A stretch of 64,000 nucleotides of DNA. Origin: a bacterium (GTDB lineage Bacteria > Vulcanimicrobiota > JABDET01). A model generated the notes under the pieces. The model made no database searches and had not been told where the DNA came from. It saw only the letters and a list, made by a program, of their open reading frames with translations. Positions 16,843-26,978 of this stretch are shown here, piece after piece (the first letter of the stretch is position 1; every line of letters begins with the position of its first letter). The stretch is taken from positions 103,874-167,873 of the forward strand of contig JAJYZB010000005.1 of assembly GCA_021800275.1 (NCBI GenBank). The letters are read 5' to 3'. The position numbers and the translations under genes are program-made.

Positions 16843-18480
16843 GTGGCTGCAAAAATGATGGCTCATGATACAGAAGCAAGACAGCATATGAAAAGAGGGA
16901 TTGAAGCTCTGGCAAAAGCTGTCCGTTCAACCTTAGGTCCAAGAGGCAGAAATGTCGTCCTGGATAAAAAATTTGGTTCTCCCACAATTACCAATGATGG
17001 GGTTACTGTTGCCAAAGAGATCGAATTAGATAATCCTTTTGAAAATATGGGAGCTCAACTTTTAAAAGAAGTTGCTTCACAGACCAATGATGTGGCAGGA
17101 GATGGGACCACAACAGCAACTGTTTTAGCCCATTCCATGCTGGATGAGGGAATGAGACTGGTCGCTGCTGGTCATAACCCGATGTTCTTAAAAAGAGGAA
17201 TTGAAAAAGCGGTAGAAACCGCTGTTGCTGAGTTAAAGAAATCGGCGCACCCAATTAAAGATAAAGAAGATATTAAACATGTTGCCACTATTTCTGCCAA
17301 TAATGATTCAGCTATTGGAGAAAAAATCGCTGAAGCCATGGAAAAAGTTGGAAAAGATGGCGTGATCACGGTTGAAGAATCTAAAACAACTGCCACCACT
17401 CTAGAACAGGTTGAAGGGATGCAGTTTGACAAAGGATATATTTCCCCTTATATGGTGACCAATGCTGAAAGAATGGAAGCTGAATTAACTGATCCTTATA
17501 TTCTCTTAACCGAGAAAAAGATCAGTTCAGTTCAGGATATTCTTCCTCTTTTAGAGGGGATCGTCAGAGTTCAAAAACCGTTTCTCATTATTGGCGAGGA
17601 TGTGGAAGGTGAAGCCCTGGCAACCATGGTTGTCAATAAACTTCGCGGCACCTTTACTTGTGTTGCTGTAAAAGCTCCCGGATTTGGGGACCGCAGAAAA
17701 GAGATGCTGAAAGATATTGCAGTTCTTACAGGCGGAACTGTGATTTCAGATGAAACAGGAATGAAACTTGAAAATGTAAAATTAGAGCAGCTCGGACAAG
17801 CCGAAAAAGTGAAAGTGGATAAAGACAACACCACGATCATTAATGGCAAAGGAAAACACGCTGACATTCAAGGAAGAATTAAAGAGATCAAAAGAGCGAT
17901 CGAGACCACTGACTCTGATTTTGACCGCGAAAAACTTCAGGAAAGGTTAGCAAAACTTCAGGGAGGAGTGGCTGTTATTAAAGTTGGAGCTGCCACAGAA
18001 ACCGAACTGAAAGAAAAGAAGCACCGAATGGAAGATGCTTTAAGCGCAACCCGCGCCGCAGTTGAAGAAGGAATTGTTGCTGGTGGTGGGGTGGCTTTGT
18101 TAAATGTCATTCATTCTCTTGATGCTTTAAAATTGGAGCCTGAAGAACAGTTCGGCGTCAATATCGTGAAAAAAGCGCTTCAGGAACCTACCAAACAGAT
18201 TGCTGAAAATGCTGGACAGTCCGGTTCTTCAGTCGTTGAGAAGATTCTGACCTCAAATAAAAAAGAATGGGGTTATGATGCCCTTAGACATCAGTGGCCT
18301 GAGAACATGGTCAAAGCGGGGATTGTGGATCCTGTTAAAGTAACCAGAACCGCTCTTGAAAAGGCTGCTTCTATTGCTGCCATGGTTCTTACTGCTGAAA
18401 CCTTAGTTGCTGAAAAGCCAGAGAAAAAAGAACCCGCTATGCCGAAAGGATATCCGGGCGGCGATATGGATATGTATTAA
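16843..18480 (+). CDS. groEL: Chaperonin GroEL
   Basis: 545 residues, normal length. Typical features are visible: [20 protein letters not shown] near the start, the ATP-binding GDGTTT motif (about residues 86-91), the apical-domain [15 protein letters not shown], the [15 protein letters not shown] helix and the late [10 protein letters not shown]. The C-terminus is a short Gly-Asp-Met tail rather than a long GGM repeat. It forms a double-ring ATP-driven folding chamber with GroES. The GTG start has AGGAGG eight bases upstream. A strong terminator follows. Confidence 0.97.
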   Translation: MAAKMMAHDTEARQHMKRGIEALAKAVRSTLGPRGRNVVLDKKFGSPTITNDGVTVAKEIELDNPFENMGAQLLKEVASQTNDVAGDGTTTATVLAHSMLDEGMRLVAAGHNPMFLKRGIEKAVETAVAELKKSAHPIKDKEDIKHVATISANNDSAIGEKIAEAMEKVGKDGVITVEESKTTATTLEQVEGMQFDKGYISPYMVTNAERMEAELTDPYILLTEKKISSVQDILPLLEGIVRVQKPFLIIGEDVEGEALATMVVNKLRGTFTCVAVKAPGFGDRRKEMLKDIAVLTGGTVISDETGMKLENVKLEQLGQAEKVKVDKDNTTIINGKGKHADIQGRIKEIKRAIETTDSDFDREKLQERLAKLQGGVAVIKVGAATETELKEKKHRMEDALSATRAAVEEGIVAGGGVALLNVIHSLDALKLEPEEQFGVNIVKKALQEPTKQIAENAGQSGSSVVEKILTSNKKEWGYDALRHQWPENMVKAGIVDPVKVTRTALEKAASIAAMVLTAETLVAEKPEKKEPAMPKGYPGGDMDMY

Positions 18481-18495
18481 TTAAAAGTTGAATTT

Positions 18496-18527
18496 AAGGC
18501 TCTGCTTGAAAAAGCAGAGCCTTTTTT
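18496..18527 (+). terminator. Rho-independent terminator after groEL
   Basis: AAGGCTCTGCTT (18496-18507), a GAAA tetraloop, then AAGCAGAGCCTT (18512-18523) make a perfect 12-base stem followed by a T run. It ends the groESL transcript before the leftward heme genes. Confidence 0.92.
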
Positions 18528-18586
18528 GTTTCAGCAAAATTACCACCTTTCCATAAAACTGACTGAACTTTCATGAAAGACCTGGG

Positions 18587-19954
18587 CTAAGTGGTTACTG
18601 CTTTTTCTGCTGCTTTGACTCCGCTTAGGATGCAGTCTGAAATTCCTATCCCTTGGTAAGCGTTCCCTGCAAGAAATAAACCCGGATGACGGGTCAGCGC
18701 TCTTTGGATTTGTTCCATTTTTTTTTCGTGTGAGACTCTATATTCAGGCATGACATTGGGATGGGAATGAACCAGAAATAGTTCAGGTTTTTTTTTAATT
18801 TTAGAAAAAAAGGGTAATTGTTTCAGAAACTCGTTCGTGCTTTTTTCAGGATCATCCAGAATGGTATTAGCATAAAACCTCATGATGAATTTTCCTTCTG
18901 GGGCTCTTCCTTCCCATTTGTTTGAACTCATGGTGCAGGCTAAAAATGGAAATTTTTCTTCAGGACTGATTAAGAATCCATAAGAATTTGACAGAGTAGA
19001 TAGATCGTTTTGATCAAAACCTAATGTGACAACTGAAGCAGACGAAGAGGGGATCTCGCTGAGGAGTTTTGAAGCTTCTGGATCCAGATCCTTTAAAATA
19101 TCGGCTGTCTTTTGCACAGGAGTCGCGATGATCAGGATTTCAGATTCAACTCTTTCTCCGTTTTCAAGCAGGACTTGATATCCACCTGGAAGATTTTTAA
19201 CTGCCACAACTGATTTTCCTAAATCTATACGGTTTTTTTGTAAAGATTTGACGAGTTTATCTATCAGGCTCCCAAGCCCATTTTTTAAAGATACAAAAGG
19301 GGGGATTTGTTGGGAACTCGATTTTTTATTTTTGTTAGCCAGGATTGCTTTCAAAAGGGATCCATATTTTTTCTCCGCAGCATAAAAAGTCGGCAGCACG
19401 GACTTCATGCTGAGATTTTCAGTATCCCCTCCGTAAATTCCAGAAAGAAATGGGGCAATCAAATGATTGAAAAATTCTCTCCCTAATCTTCGAGAGAAAA
19501 AAGAGCCTGCTGCTTCATCATCATCTTCCTGTCGAGGGGGAATAAAGGGTTCTAGTCCGATTCTGAGTTTTCCAAGAGGGGAGAGGAGAGGGGTTTGAGC
19601 CAGTGTTTTTACAGTACGAAAAAATGGGGCTTGAAAAGCTGAAAAGATCCCTTCAGGAAAAGGGATCAGGTTCCCTTTTAAAAAGAAGAAAGTTTTTCGG
19701 TTTTCAGGAATTGAAGGGATGATTTCAGAAGACAAACCCAGCTCCTGGCAGAGATTAATGGCAGCTGGCTTATAAGAGACCAGTGATTCAGGACCGGTTT
19801 CAATAATATACCCGTCTTGATGAAGGGTTTCAATTTTCCCCCCCAGCCTTTTCTCTTTTTCAATAAGATAAATCTGAGCAGAAGCCTTTGTTTTTTGAAG
19901 GTGATAGGCGGCAGATAAACCAGAAATTCCTCCCCCAATAATTAAGATTTTCAC
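18587..19954 (-). CDS. hemG: Oxygen-dependent protoporphyrinogen/coproporphyrinogen oxidase (HemY type)
   Basis: 455 residues. The FAD-binding motif ILIIGGGISGLSAAYHL stands at the N-terminus, followed by EKRLGGKI and the family's ETGPESL. The closing LFLAGNAYQGIGISDCI loop also belongs to HemY-type oxidases. The enzyme oxidises a porphyrinogen to a porphyrin at the end of heme synthesis, using O2 and FAD. Whether the substrate is protoporphyrinogen or coproporphyrinogen is undecided; no hemQ-like gene is in the window. Its ATG overlaps the hemH stop by four bases, giving a leftward hemE-hemH-hemG operon. Confidence 0.92.
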   Translation of the reverse strand: MKILIIGGGISGLSAAYHLQKTKASAQIYLIEKEKRLGGKIETLHQDGYIIETGPESLVSYKPAAINLCQELGLSSEIIPSIPENRKTFFFLKGNLIPFPEGIFSAFQAPFFRTVKTLAQTPLLSPLGKLRIGLEPFIPPRQEDDDEAAGSFFSRRLGREFFNHLIAPFLSGIYGGDTENLSMKSVLPTFYAAEKKYGSLLKAILANKNKKSSSQQIPPFVSLKNGLGSLIDKLVKSLQKNRIDLGKSVVAVKNLPGGYQVLLENGERVESEILIIATPVQKTADILKDLDPEASKLLSEIPSSSASVVTLGFDQNDLSTLSNSYGFLISPEEKFPFLACTMSSNKWEGRAPEGKFIMRFYANTILDDPEKSTNEFLKQLPFFSKIKKKPELFLVHSHPNVMPEYRVSHEKKMEQIQRALTRHPGLFLAGNAYQGIGISDCILSGVKAAEKAVTT

Positions 19955-20871
19955 TGTAGGTGATTTAAGACAACAGATTTCAATGCTGCAATAAAAAGAG
20001 GATGATCATTGGGGGAATCAGTTCGTTCTAAATGAATTCCTTTTTCTCGGGCTGACTTTTTAAACAAAACATCCACATCATAAAGAATCTCCATGTGATC
20101 ACAGATAAACCCGATCGGAGCTAAAAGAACCTCTTTAATCCCTTCTTTTTGATATTTTTCCAGCATGTCTTCTACTTTAGGTCCAAGCCACGGCTCTTTT
20201 GTGGCTCCCTGGCTCTGGTAAGCAAAATCCCAATTTTTAATTTTGAGTTTTTCAGCCGTCATTCGGGCTGTTTCCAGAAGCTCATGAGGGTATGGATCCT
20301 GTTCAGCCACGATCTTTTCAGGCAGCGAGTGAGCTGTAAACAAAAGTTTTACCTGTGTAGAATCTTTGAAATGATTTAATCCTTTTTTGATAAGTTCGCT
20401 GAAAGTTTCAATTAAAGAAGGTTCTTTATTCCAACTTTTGATAAAGATCGTCTCCAAAGATTGGTTTGACTGCGCGCGAATTTTTGAAATTTCTTCTTTG
20501 ACTTCACTGTGATATGCCTCTGTGCTCAGTTTAGAGTAGTAAGGAGTCATAGGAAAAGAGATTAAAGTTGAAATCTTATCCTGAGCAATTTTCATCATCA
20601 CATCAGTGATATAAGGGTGCCAGTGTCTCATCCCAACGTAAACTTTAAATTCCTTTCCATTTTCATTCAAGCTCTTTTCTAAAGCTTCAGCCTGGTTTTT
20701 TGTGATTTCAAGAAGAGGAGATTTTCCTCCCCCCTGTCTGTACCGCTCCTGCATCTCTGCCACGAACAGTTTGGAAACTGGCATTCCATGTCTGATATCC
20801 AGTAAATAGGCTTCCATATCCTCTAGTTTTTCGGGAGAGCCTAAAGACATCAATAAAACTCCTGTTCTCAT
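19951..20871 (-). CDS. hemH: Ferrochelatase
   Basis: 306 residues. Visible family features are the VLLMSLGSPEKLEDMEAYL start, RYRQGGGKSPL, the metal-site histidine in LFTAHSLPEKIV, and the Glu-bearing GFICDHMEILYDVD loop. It inserts Fe2+ into the porphyrin ring at the membrane face. The ATG at 20871 is chosen because AAGGAGG stands six bases before it; the frame is open to a TTG 18 bases further up. It lies between hemE and hemG; the gap to hemE is 46 bases. Confidence 0.95.
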   Translation of the reverse strand: MRTGVLLMSLGSPEKLEDMEAYLLDIRHGMPVSKLFVAEMQERYRQGGGKSPLLEITKNQAEALEKSLNENGKEFKVYVGMRHWHPYITDVMMKIAQDKISTLISFPMTPYYSKLSTEAYHSEVKEEISKIRAQSNQSLETIFIKSWNKEPSLIETFSELIKKGLNHFKDSTQVKLLFTAHSLPEKIVAEQDPYPHELLETARMTAEKLKIKNWDFAYQSQGATKEPWLGPKVEDMLEKYQKEGIKEVLLAPIGFICDHMEILYDVDVLFKKSAREKGIHLERTDSPNDHPLFIAALKSVVLNHLQ

Positions 20872-20917
20872 TTTTCCTCCTTGATCCAAAAGATTTTTTT
20901 AAGCAGCGGGTTCAGTT

Positions 20918-21955
20918 TTAAGGGCCGCAGCGATACGTTTTGACCCATTCCACAACCCGTTTCAATTGATCCACTGAGGTCTCAGGGAAAACCCCATGAC
21001 CTAAATTGAATATATGACCTGGTCTATTATTCGCTCTTTTTAAAATCTCTTCCACTTCTATTTTTAAATCTTTAGGGTCTGCGAGAAGGGCGGCTGGATT
21101 CAGATTTCCCTGGATTCCTTTGTTATATCCGATAATTTTCCAGGCTTTATCTAGAGGAATTCTCCAATCAAAACTGATAATATCTCCTCCCGCCTTTGAG
21201 ATTAAATCCAGCATTCCACTGGTTCCAGTCGAAAAATGAATAATGAATCCATCTTCAGAAACCTCTTGAAGAATTTGGGAAGAGTAGGGGAGAACAAATT
21301 TTTGGTAATCGCTTGGACTCAAAACCCCTGCCCAACTGTCAAACAATTGAACAGCAGAAGCTCCTGCTTTTAACTGAGCTTTCAGAAAAGAAATGATGAC
21401 TTGAGAAAGTTTTCCCATTAAGGCTTTCCAGGCTGCAGGCTCATAGTACATGAACTGCTGTGTTTTGATAAAATTTCGGGAGTGCCCCCCTTCGATCAGA
21501 TAAGTGGCAAGGGTAAAAGGAGCTCCGGCAAACCCAATGATTGGAATTTTCTCTTCCAATTCATTTTTTAAAATTCGAATCGTTTCGAGAACATAATTCA
21601 AATCATCTTCTGGATTAAAGGTTCTGAGAGTCCTTACATTTTCTGCGGTTTGAATTCGATTTTTAATCACAGGGCCCTCGTCTTTTTCAAACTGGAACTC
21701 AATTCCCATAGGTATAAACGGCAGCAGAAGATCGGCGAATAAAATAGCGGCATCTACTTTCAAGATTCTAACCGGTTGAAGCGATATCTCAGCAGCCAAA
21801 TCAGGTGTTTTGCAGAGGGTTAGAAGATCATATTTTTCTCTAATTTTGCGGTATTCAGGAAGGTAACGTCCTGCTTGTCTCATAAACCAGATAGGAGTCG
21901 TTGGAATTTGATTTAATTGGCAGGCGGCCAGGAAGCAGGAATCAATTTTTTGCAA
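20918..21955 (-). CDS. hemE: Uroporphyrinogen decarboxylase
   Basis: 345 residues if the TTG at 21955 is used. The family start FMRQAGRYLPEYRKIR with its catalytic arginine region is near residue 25, followed by LFADLLLPFIPMGIEF, GFAGAPFTLATYLIEG and the late FNLGHGVFPETSVD. It decarboxylates uroporphyrinogen III to coproporphyrinogen III. The frame stays open about 105 codons further upstream, but that part does not fit the family and overlaps the divergent LON-domain gene, so the shorter start is preferred although its ribosome site is weak. It is first in the leftward heme operon. Confidence 0.93.
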   Translation of the reverse strand: MQKIDSCFLAACQLNQIPTTPIWFMRQAGRYLPEYRKIREKYDLLTLCKTPDLAAEISLQPVRILKVDAAILFADLLLPFIPMGIEFQFEKDEGPVIKNRIQTAENVRTLRTFNPEDDLNYVLETIRILKNELEEKIPIIGFAGAPFTLATYLIEGGHSRNFIKTQQFMYYEPAAWKALMGKLSQVIISFLKAQLKAGASAVQLFDSWAGVLSPSDYQKFVLPYSSQILQEVSEDGFIIHFSTGTSGMLDLISKAGGDIISFDWRIPLDKAWKIIGYNKGIQGNLNPAALLADPKDLKIEVEEILKRANNRPGHIFNLGHGVFPETSVDQLKRVVEWVKTYRCGP

Positions 21956-22051
21956 GGTGTGAAAATCTTCTTCAAATTCTTGTTTTCTTCCTTTTAACCT
22001 ACCATTCCATAATATCAAGGAAAATTTCACCACAAATCTAATTTTCTCTTT

Positions 22052-22735
22052 ATGAAGCAGCAGAATTTTTTTAGTGAATATGAAGGACTGCTCCCTTTGT
22101 TTCCTCTGCCCTCTGTGGTGTTTTTCCCCTATACTTTTCTGCCTCTCCATATTTTCGAACCCAGATATAAACAAATGGTTATTGATGCAGCTGAGACTGA
22201 TGGCCTGATTGGGATGGTCTTGCTTAAATCTGGGTGGGAGGATCAGTATTATGGTAATCCACCTGTGCATGAAACAGCATGTATGGGACAGGTTTTTCGC
22301 ACAGAAGTTCTGCCTGACGTGAATTTCAATGTTTTACTTTACGGTATTAAGAGGCTTCAGATTCAATCTTTGAATTTTGAAAAACCATATCAGAGGGCTA
22401 AAGTGCAGGTCATAGAAGAAAATGCTTCAAGATTGAGTCTTAGAAAGGAAAATGAAATTCGACGGCAGATTGTGGAGAGATTAAATCAAATCTTAGTCCA
22501 GCCATTATGGGGTTTTTCAGCTTTTTCAGCTCCTCATCTGGATTTGGGAATTTTTATGGATTTCATTGCTTTTTCATTTCCTTTTCATCCTTCCCAGAAG
22601 CAAATCATTTTAGAGACGATAAACTTGGAAAAAAGAGGGGCTAATCTAATAAAGGTTTTAGATCAGGAAAAAGAAAAAGGAAAAAGGTCTAGAATGAAAG
22701 CGCTTCCTTTTCTTCATGAGTTAGCTAAAAATTAA
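22052..22735 (+). CDS. LON substrate-binding-domain protein
   Basis: 227 residues made of the N-terminal LON domain alone (PF02190), without ATPase or protease parts. The signature is clear: LLPLFPLPSVVFFPYTFLPLHIFEPRYKQMV, then GLIGMVLLK and a VLLYGIKRLQI strand, followed by a helical C-terminal part. Such stand-alone proteins are common and their role is poorly known; a peptide or substrate-binding function is inferred. The ATG lacks a clear ribosome site. It diverges from hemE with about 95 bases between. Confidence 0.85.
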   Translation: MKQQNFFSEYEGLLPLFPLPSVVFFPYTFLPLHIFEPRYKQMVIDAAETDGLIGMVLLKSGWEDQYYGNPPVHETACMGQVFRTEVLPDVNFNVLLYGIKRLQIQSLNFEKPYQRAKVQVIEENASRLSLRKENEIRRQIVERLNQILVQPLWGFSAFSAPHLDLGIFMDFIAFSFPFHPSQKQIILETINLEKRGANLIKVLDQEKEKGKRSRMKALPFLHELAKN

Positions 22736-22883
22736 TGCCTTGAAGATTATCATAGAAAGGGATTTTTCTTCTTTTATGAGAATGTTTCTATGCACAGGGA
22801 AAGAGAAAAATTTAGCTCTATAGGGGCTCGACTGTGCGCAAGCAGCACTTTAGGAACCACTATAAAATTGCGAGGAGAGAAAA
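22736..22883 (+). other. Leader region of ppdK
   Basis: 148 bases without a gene. CATAGAAA (22751-22758) and TTTCTATG (22785-22792) form an eight-base inverted repeat, and a GC-containing stretch (near 22828-22850) could fold into another stem before the ribosome site. No known riboswitch consensus was recognised. Confidence 0.3.
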
Positions 22884-25667
22884 ATGTTAGACGTTGAGAA
22901 TACTGTTAAGTGGATTTATTCGTTCGAAGAAGGAAATGCCGGAATGAAGGATCTCCTGGGAGGAAAAGGGGCAGGGCTGGCTGAGATGACTAGGGCAGGA
23001 CTTCCGGTTCCTCCGGGCTTTACCATTACAACAGAGACATGCATGTATTATAATCAACATGGGAAAAAACTACCAGAAAAGCTTGAAGAATCAATTTTTA
23101 AAAATTTAAAAGAAGTGGAGCAGAAATCTAAAAAGATATTTGGAGATTCAGAACATCCTTTGTTAGTCAGTGTTCGATCAGGAGCAAAAATTTCAATGCC
23201 AGGGATGATGGATACCATTTTGAATTTGGGATTAACGGATGAAACAGTCAAAGGGCTGACTCAGGAAACGCAAAACGAGAGATTTGCCTTTGACTGCTAT
23301 CGCCGTTTTATACAAATGTTTTCAGATGTTGTTCTAGGGATTAGCAAGAAAAAATTTGAAGAGAAGCTGGATGAATTAAAGAAAAAAGAAAAAATAAAAA
23401 ACGACTTTGAAATTTCTTCCAACAGTTTGCAAAGTTTAATTGCTGTTTATAAAAAAATCGTTCAAAGTGAGACTCGACGAGAATTTCCTCAAGATGTGAG
23501 AGAACAGCTGCTGATGGCGGTAAAAGCGGTTTTTGATTCCTGGGAAAATCCAAGGGCATTCACTTATCGAGAGGAAAAGGGCATTTCTCATTCTCTTGGG
23601 ACAGCAGTTAATATTGTTGCTATGGTTTTTGGAAACATGGGGAATGATTCGGGAACAGGGGTTGCCTTTACTCGTGATCCTTTTACGGGCGAAAAAAAAG
23701 TCAGCGGCGAGTTTTTGATGAATGCTCAAGGTGAAGATGTGGTCGCTGGAATTAGGACACCGATTCCTATTGCTGAATTAGAAAAACTCTCCCCTTTGAT
23801 TTACCAGCACCTTCAAGAGGTATCCAGAAACCTGGAAACTCATTACAGAGATGTTCAAGACATGGAGTTTACCATTGAAAAAGGAAAACTCTATATGCTT
23901 CAAACTCGTTCTGGCTTTCCCAGCGTCAGCGCTGATGCTGCCGCAAAAATTTTAGTTGAAATGGTAAATGAGGGCTTCATTGATAAAAAAGAAGCTCTAA
24001 AAAGACTGGAACCTCATCATATTGATCAAATGCTGCATCCCAGGTTGGAATTGAAAACAAAAGTTCCTCTTCTGGCAAAGGGAATAGCGGCATCACCTGG
24101 AGGAGCATCAGGACAAGTTGTGTTTGATTCTCCTCGGGCTTCAAAAATGGCAAAACAGGAAAAAAAATCGGTTATTTTAGTCAGACCTGAAACTAATCCG
24201 AATGATATTGAAGGTATGCTGGCAGCAAAAGGTATTTTAACTTCGCGGGGAGGGATGACAAGTCACGCGGCATTAGTAGCTCGCGGGTGGGGTATCCCCT
24301 GTATTGTTGGATGTGAAGAATTGAAAATTGAAGAAGAAAAGAAAAGAATGGTTGTTAATGGAAAAGTGATTAAAGAGGGAGATTTTATTTCCATTAACGC
24401 CTTGACCGGGGAAGTTTTTTTGGGAAAAATTCCTTTGATAGAACCGAAAGAGATCGGCGAGAATTTAGCAAAACTTTTAAATTGGGCTGATCAGATTCGG
24501 AGACTGCAGATCTGGGCCAATGCAGACACTCCTCAAGATGCAGAAAAAGCAAGAGGATTTGGAGCTCAGGGAATTGGTTTGTGCCGAACTGAACATATGT
24601 TTTTAGCCCCTGAAAGAGTACCGGTTGTTCATGAAATGATTTTAGCCGCTCCTCTTGTTCAGGAATTGAAGTACAGGCAGGAAAAATTGAGTCAGGAACT
24701 GGATAAAGCAAAGGAGAAAGCTGATAAAGAGAGATTGAAAAAAGAAATTCAGCAGATCGCAAAAGAGTTGAAGCAGCCTCTGGCTCACTATAAAAAGGCA
24801 TTGTCAAAGCTTCAGGTTTTACAAAAAAAAGACTTTAAAGGAATTTTAAAAGCGATGCAGGGACTTCCTGTCACAATTCGGCTGCTGGATCCGCCGCTGC
24901 ATGAATTTCTTCCCTCATACGAAAAGGTTTTGGAAGAAGTGATAACTCTTCGCATTAAATCTCCCAAAAGTAAAACTTTGAAAGAAAAAGAAATGCTGTT
25001 GAATCATATTACTCGTTTGAAAGAGCAGAATCCAATGCTTGGATTAAGGGTTTGCCGATTGGGAATTGTTTATCCTGAAATTTATGAAATGCAGATAAAA
25101 GCTATTTTTGAAGCGGCTTGCGAGCTGAAAATACAAGGTTTTGAGGTTTTACCTGAAATTATGATTCCTGGGGTTGGATTTCGCGCAGAGTTGGAAGCTA
25201 CTTATCATCAGGTAAAAAAGACTGCGAATGAAGTGATGCAGAAATATGGGATCCAGATTCAACATCATTTTGGCACTATGATTGAAGTGCCTAGAGCCTG
25301 TTTGATTGCTGATGATCTGGCTGAGCGTGCAGAGTTTTTTTCTTTTGGAACTAATGATCTGACTCAGACCACACTGGCTTTTTCGCGAGATGACGCAGAA
25401 GGGAGTTTTATCCCTGTTTATTTGAGAAAAGAGATTTTGGAAAATAATCCTTTTAAAACTTTAGATATAAAAGGGGTAGGCTCTTTAATAAAAATAGCGG
25501 TTGAAAAAGGGAGAAAAAAGAATCCTGAACTGAAAATTGGAATTTGTGGAGAACATGGAGGAGATCCAGCTACTATTGTTTTCTGTCATCAAACAGGTTT
25601 GAACTATGTTTCCTGCAGCCCTTATCGTGTCCCTGTAGCAAGACTTGCAGCTTCTAAAGCTTTGTGA
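22884..25667 (+). CDS. ppdK: Pyruvate, phosphate dikinase
   Basis: 927 residues. The nucleotide-binding domain opens with LLGGKGAGLAEMTRAGLPVPPGF. The phosphohistidine is H461 in GGMTSHAALVARGWGIP. The PEP/pyruvate domain carries IRLLDPPLHEFLP, the GTNDLTQTT segment and catalytic C888 in CGEHGGDP. It interconverts pyruvate, ATP and phosphate with PEP, AMP and pyrophosphate. The usual length is about 870-890; the excess is mostly a charged coiled-coil insert near residues 590-650, just before the QKKDFKGI and GLPVTIRLLDPP part. Its stop overlaps the GTG start of a response-regulator gene, so the two are coexpressed. Confidence 0.95.
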   Translation: MLDVENTVKWIYSFEEGNAGMKDLLGGKGAGLAEMTRAGLPVPPGFTITTETCMYYNQHGKKLPEKLEESIFKNLKEVEQKSKKIFGDSEHPLLVSVRSGAKISMPGMMDTILNLGLTDETVKGLTQETQNERFAFDCYRRFIQMFSDVVLGISKKKFEEKLDELKKKEKIKNDFEISSNSLQSLIAVYKKIVQSETRREFPQDVREQLLMAVKAVFDSWENPRAFTYREEKGISHSLGTAVNIVAMVFGNMGNDSGTGVAFTRDPFTGEKKVSGEFLMNAQGEDVVAGIRTPIPIAELEKLSPLIYQHLQEVSRNLETHYRDVQDMEFTIEKGKLYMLQTRSGFPSVSADAAAKILVEMVNEGFIDKKEALKRLEPHHIDQMLHPRLELKTKVPLLAKGIAASPGGASGQVVFDSPRASKMAKQEKKSVILVRPETNPNDIEGMLAAKGILTSRGGMTSHAALVARGWGIPCIVGCEELKIEEEKKRMVVNGKVIKEGDFISINALTGEVFLGKIPLIEPKEIGENLAKLLNWADQIRRLQIWANADTPQDAEKARGFGAQGIGLCRTEHMFLAPERVPVVHEMILAAPLVQELKYRQEKLSQELDKAKEKADKERLKKEIQQIAKELKQPLAHYKKALSKLQVLQKKDFKGILKAMQGLPVTIRLLDPPLHEFLPSYEKVLEEVITLRIKSPKSKTLKEKEMLLNHITRLKEQNPMLGLRVCRLGIVYPEIYEMQIKAIFEAACELKIQGFEVLPEIMIPGVGFRAELEATYHQVKKTANEVMQKYGIQIQHHFGTMIEVPRACLIADDLAERAEFFSFGTNDLTQTTLAFSRDDAEGSFIPVYLRKEILENNPFKTLDIKGVGSLIKIAVEKGRKKNPELKIGICGEHGGDPATIVFCHQTGLNYVSCSPYRVPVARLAASKAL

Positions 25668-26341
25668 TACAAATTTTTATTATTGACGATTCGAAATTTT
25701 TGCGGGAATTAATGTCAGCAGAGCTGGCGAGGCACAGTGATTTTCAAATTATGGGGAGCGCTTCATCGGTAGAAGAAGGCTTTGCGTTAATCAACAAAGA
25801 GAAACCTGATGTTGTGGTTATTGATCCTCATTTTTCAGGGGAAAGCGGAATTGAAGTTTCGAAAAGAATTTCAAAGCTTTCTTCTGAATGTAAAGTGGTG
25901 ATTTTAACTTCAAGCCATTCTCGTGAAGATTTTTTTAAAGTGCTGGAAGCAGGAGCAAAAGGTTTTGTTTCAAAAAATTCTCCTCAAATTTTTCTTTTTG
26001 ATGCCATTCAAGCAGCTTTTGAAGGGAAAGCATTTATTGATCCATCTTTTACTCTTTTTCTCATTGAGGAGATTGTCCAGTTTCGGAAACTTCAAACCCT
26101 TGAAATGCCAGAAATAGATGAACAAAGTATTGAACGCTTGACTGTTCGAGAAATAGAAATCCTTTATTTGATCGGTCAGGGGAAAAGCAATATTGACATT
26201 TCACAAGATCTGCACGTGAGTGAAGTAACAGTGAAGTCCCATGTCCATCAAATTTTGAGGAAACTCTCCATGACAAATCGCCTCCAACTGGCTCTTTTCG
26301 CGAATGAAATCGGATTAAAGAAACCTCACTCATCTATCTAA
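25664..26341 (+). CDS. NarL/FixJ-type response regulator
   Basis: 225 residues. The receiver domain (1-120) has the acidic pair D8-D9, phospho-acceptor D54 (VVVIDPHFSG), a Thr in ILTSS and a Lys in FVSKNSP. A linker leads to a LuxR-type helix-turn-helix (about 155-215: LTVREIEILYLIGQGKSN, then VSEVTVKSHVHQILRKL). It should bind DNA when phosphorylated. The GTG start overlaps the ppdK stop by four bases, so a link to control of carbon flux is possible but inferred. No histidine kinase is adjacent. Confidence 0.92.
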   Translation: MIQIFIIDDSKFLRELMSAELARHSDFQIMGSASSVEEGFALINKEKPDVVVIDPHFSGESGIEVSKRISKLSSECKVVILTSSHSREDFFKVLEAGAKGFVSKNSPQIFLFDAIQAAFEGKAFIDPSFTLFLIEEIVQFRKLQTLEMPEIDEQSIERLTVREIEILYLIGQGKSNIDISQDLHVSEVTVKSHVHQILRKLSMTNRLQLALFANEIGLKKPHSSI

Positions 26342-26438
26342 AGGAGGAGGAGGTTTTTTAAAAAAACATACCCTGGATGACTTGGTTTGACAGTAAATTC
26401 ATGGTATCATAAAAAATATGAAGGAGGGGAATGAGACA

Positions 26439-26936
26439 ATGGAAGCCAATGTTGTAGAACTTTTCCCCAAAAAATCGCAAAACAAAGCAGTTCCAAAGTA
26501 TGCCGCAAGTTTCGTTATTCGCTGCAAATTTGAAGGAAGCAAGAACTGGTTGGAAGGAACTGTCAGTCTGATCAGTTTAGAAGGAATTCAGATAAAAATT
26601 TCTTCTAATTTTCAAATACTCTCTCAGCAGAAGCTCCTCCTTCAGTTATTTGTTCCATCTGAAAATCAGGGTGAGGGCATCAATCTTCTGATATCAGGGA
26701 TGGTCTCAGATTTTCCAAAAGAGAACCGCGTTTTAGACAATAGTGAAAAAAACAGTGAGTTATGGGTGCAGTTTGATGAAATGGATCAAGAAGGAGAAGA
26801 GCATTTTCTTCTCGTAGAGTTTATTGCGCATCTATTAAGCAGCGGAAAGGCTGTTTCGGCATCGAAAACCACTGGAAAAGTGAGAACAATAGAACTCTCA
26901 GAAGCAGAGTCCGACGAAGAATTGAGTTGGGGTTAA
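26439..26936 (+). CDS. PilZ-like domain protein (degenerate)
   Basis: 165 residues from the ATG at 26439, which has AGGAGGGG upstream; an ATG at 26418 lies before that site and is unlikely. The core looks like a PilZ beta-barrel (FVIRCKFEG, then TVSLISLEGIQIKI), and the C-terminal helix FLLVEFIAHLLSSGKA matches the next gene, so the two are paralogues. In canonical PilZ proteins c-di-GMP is held by RxxxR and (D/N)xSxxG; here the second motif reads LISLEG and no clear RxxxR is seen, so c-di-GMP binding is doubtful. A terminator follows. Confidence 0.55.
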   Translation: MEANVVELFPKKSQNKAVPKYAASFVIRCKFEGSKNWLEGTVSLISLEGIQIKISSNFQILSQQKLLLQLFVPSENQGEGINLLISGMVSDFPKENRVLDNSEKNSELWVQFDEMDQEGEEHFLLVEFIAHLLSSGKAVSASKTTGKVRTIELSEAESDEELSWG

Positions 26937-26978
26937 AAATTGGGTTGATATACAATAGGTGGAGATTTTAGCGACAAC

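Noticed and set aside
21956..22270. N-terminal extension of hemE by about 105 codons
   Set aside because: The extra part does not match the family and overlaps the divergent LON-domain gene; 345 residues is the normal length.
22736..22883. Riboswitch upstream of ppdK
   Set aside because: Inverted repeats exist, but no known riboswitch consensus or terminator pair could be matched.
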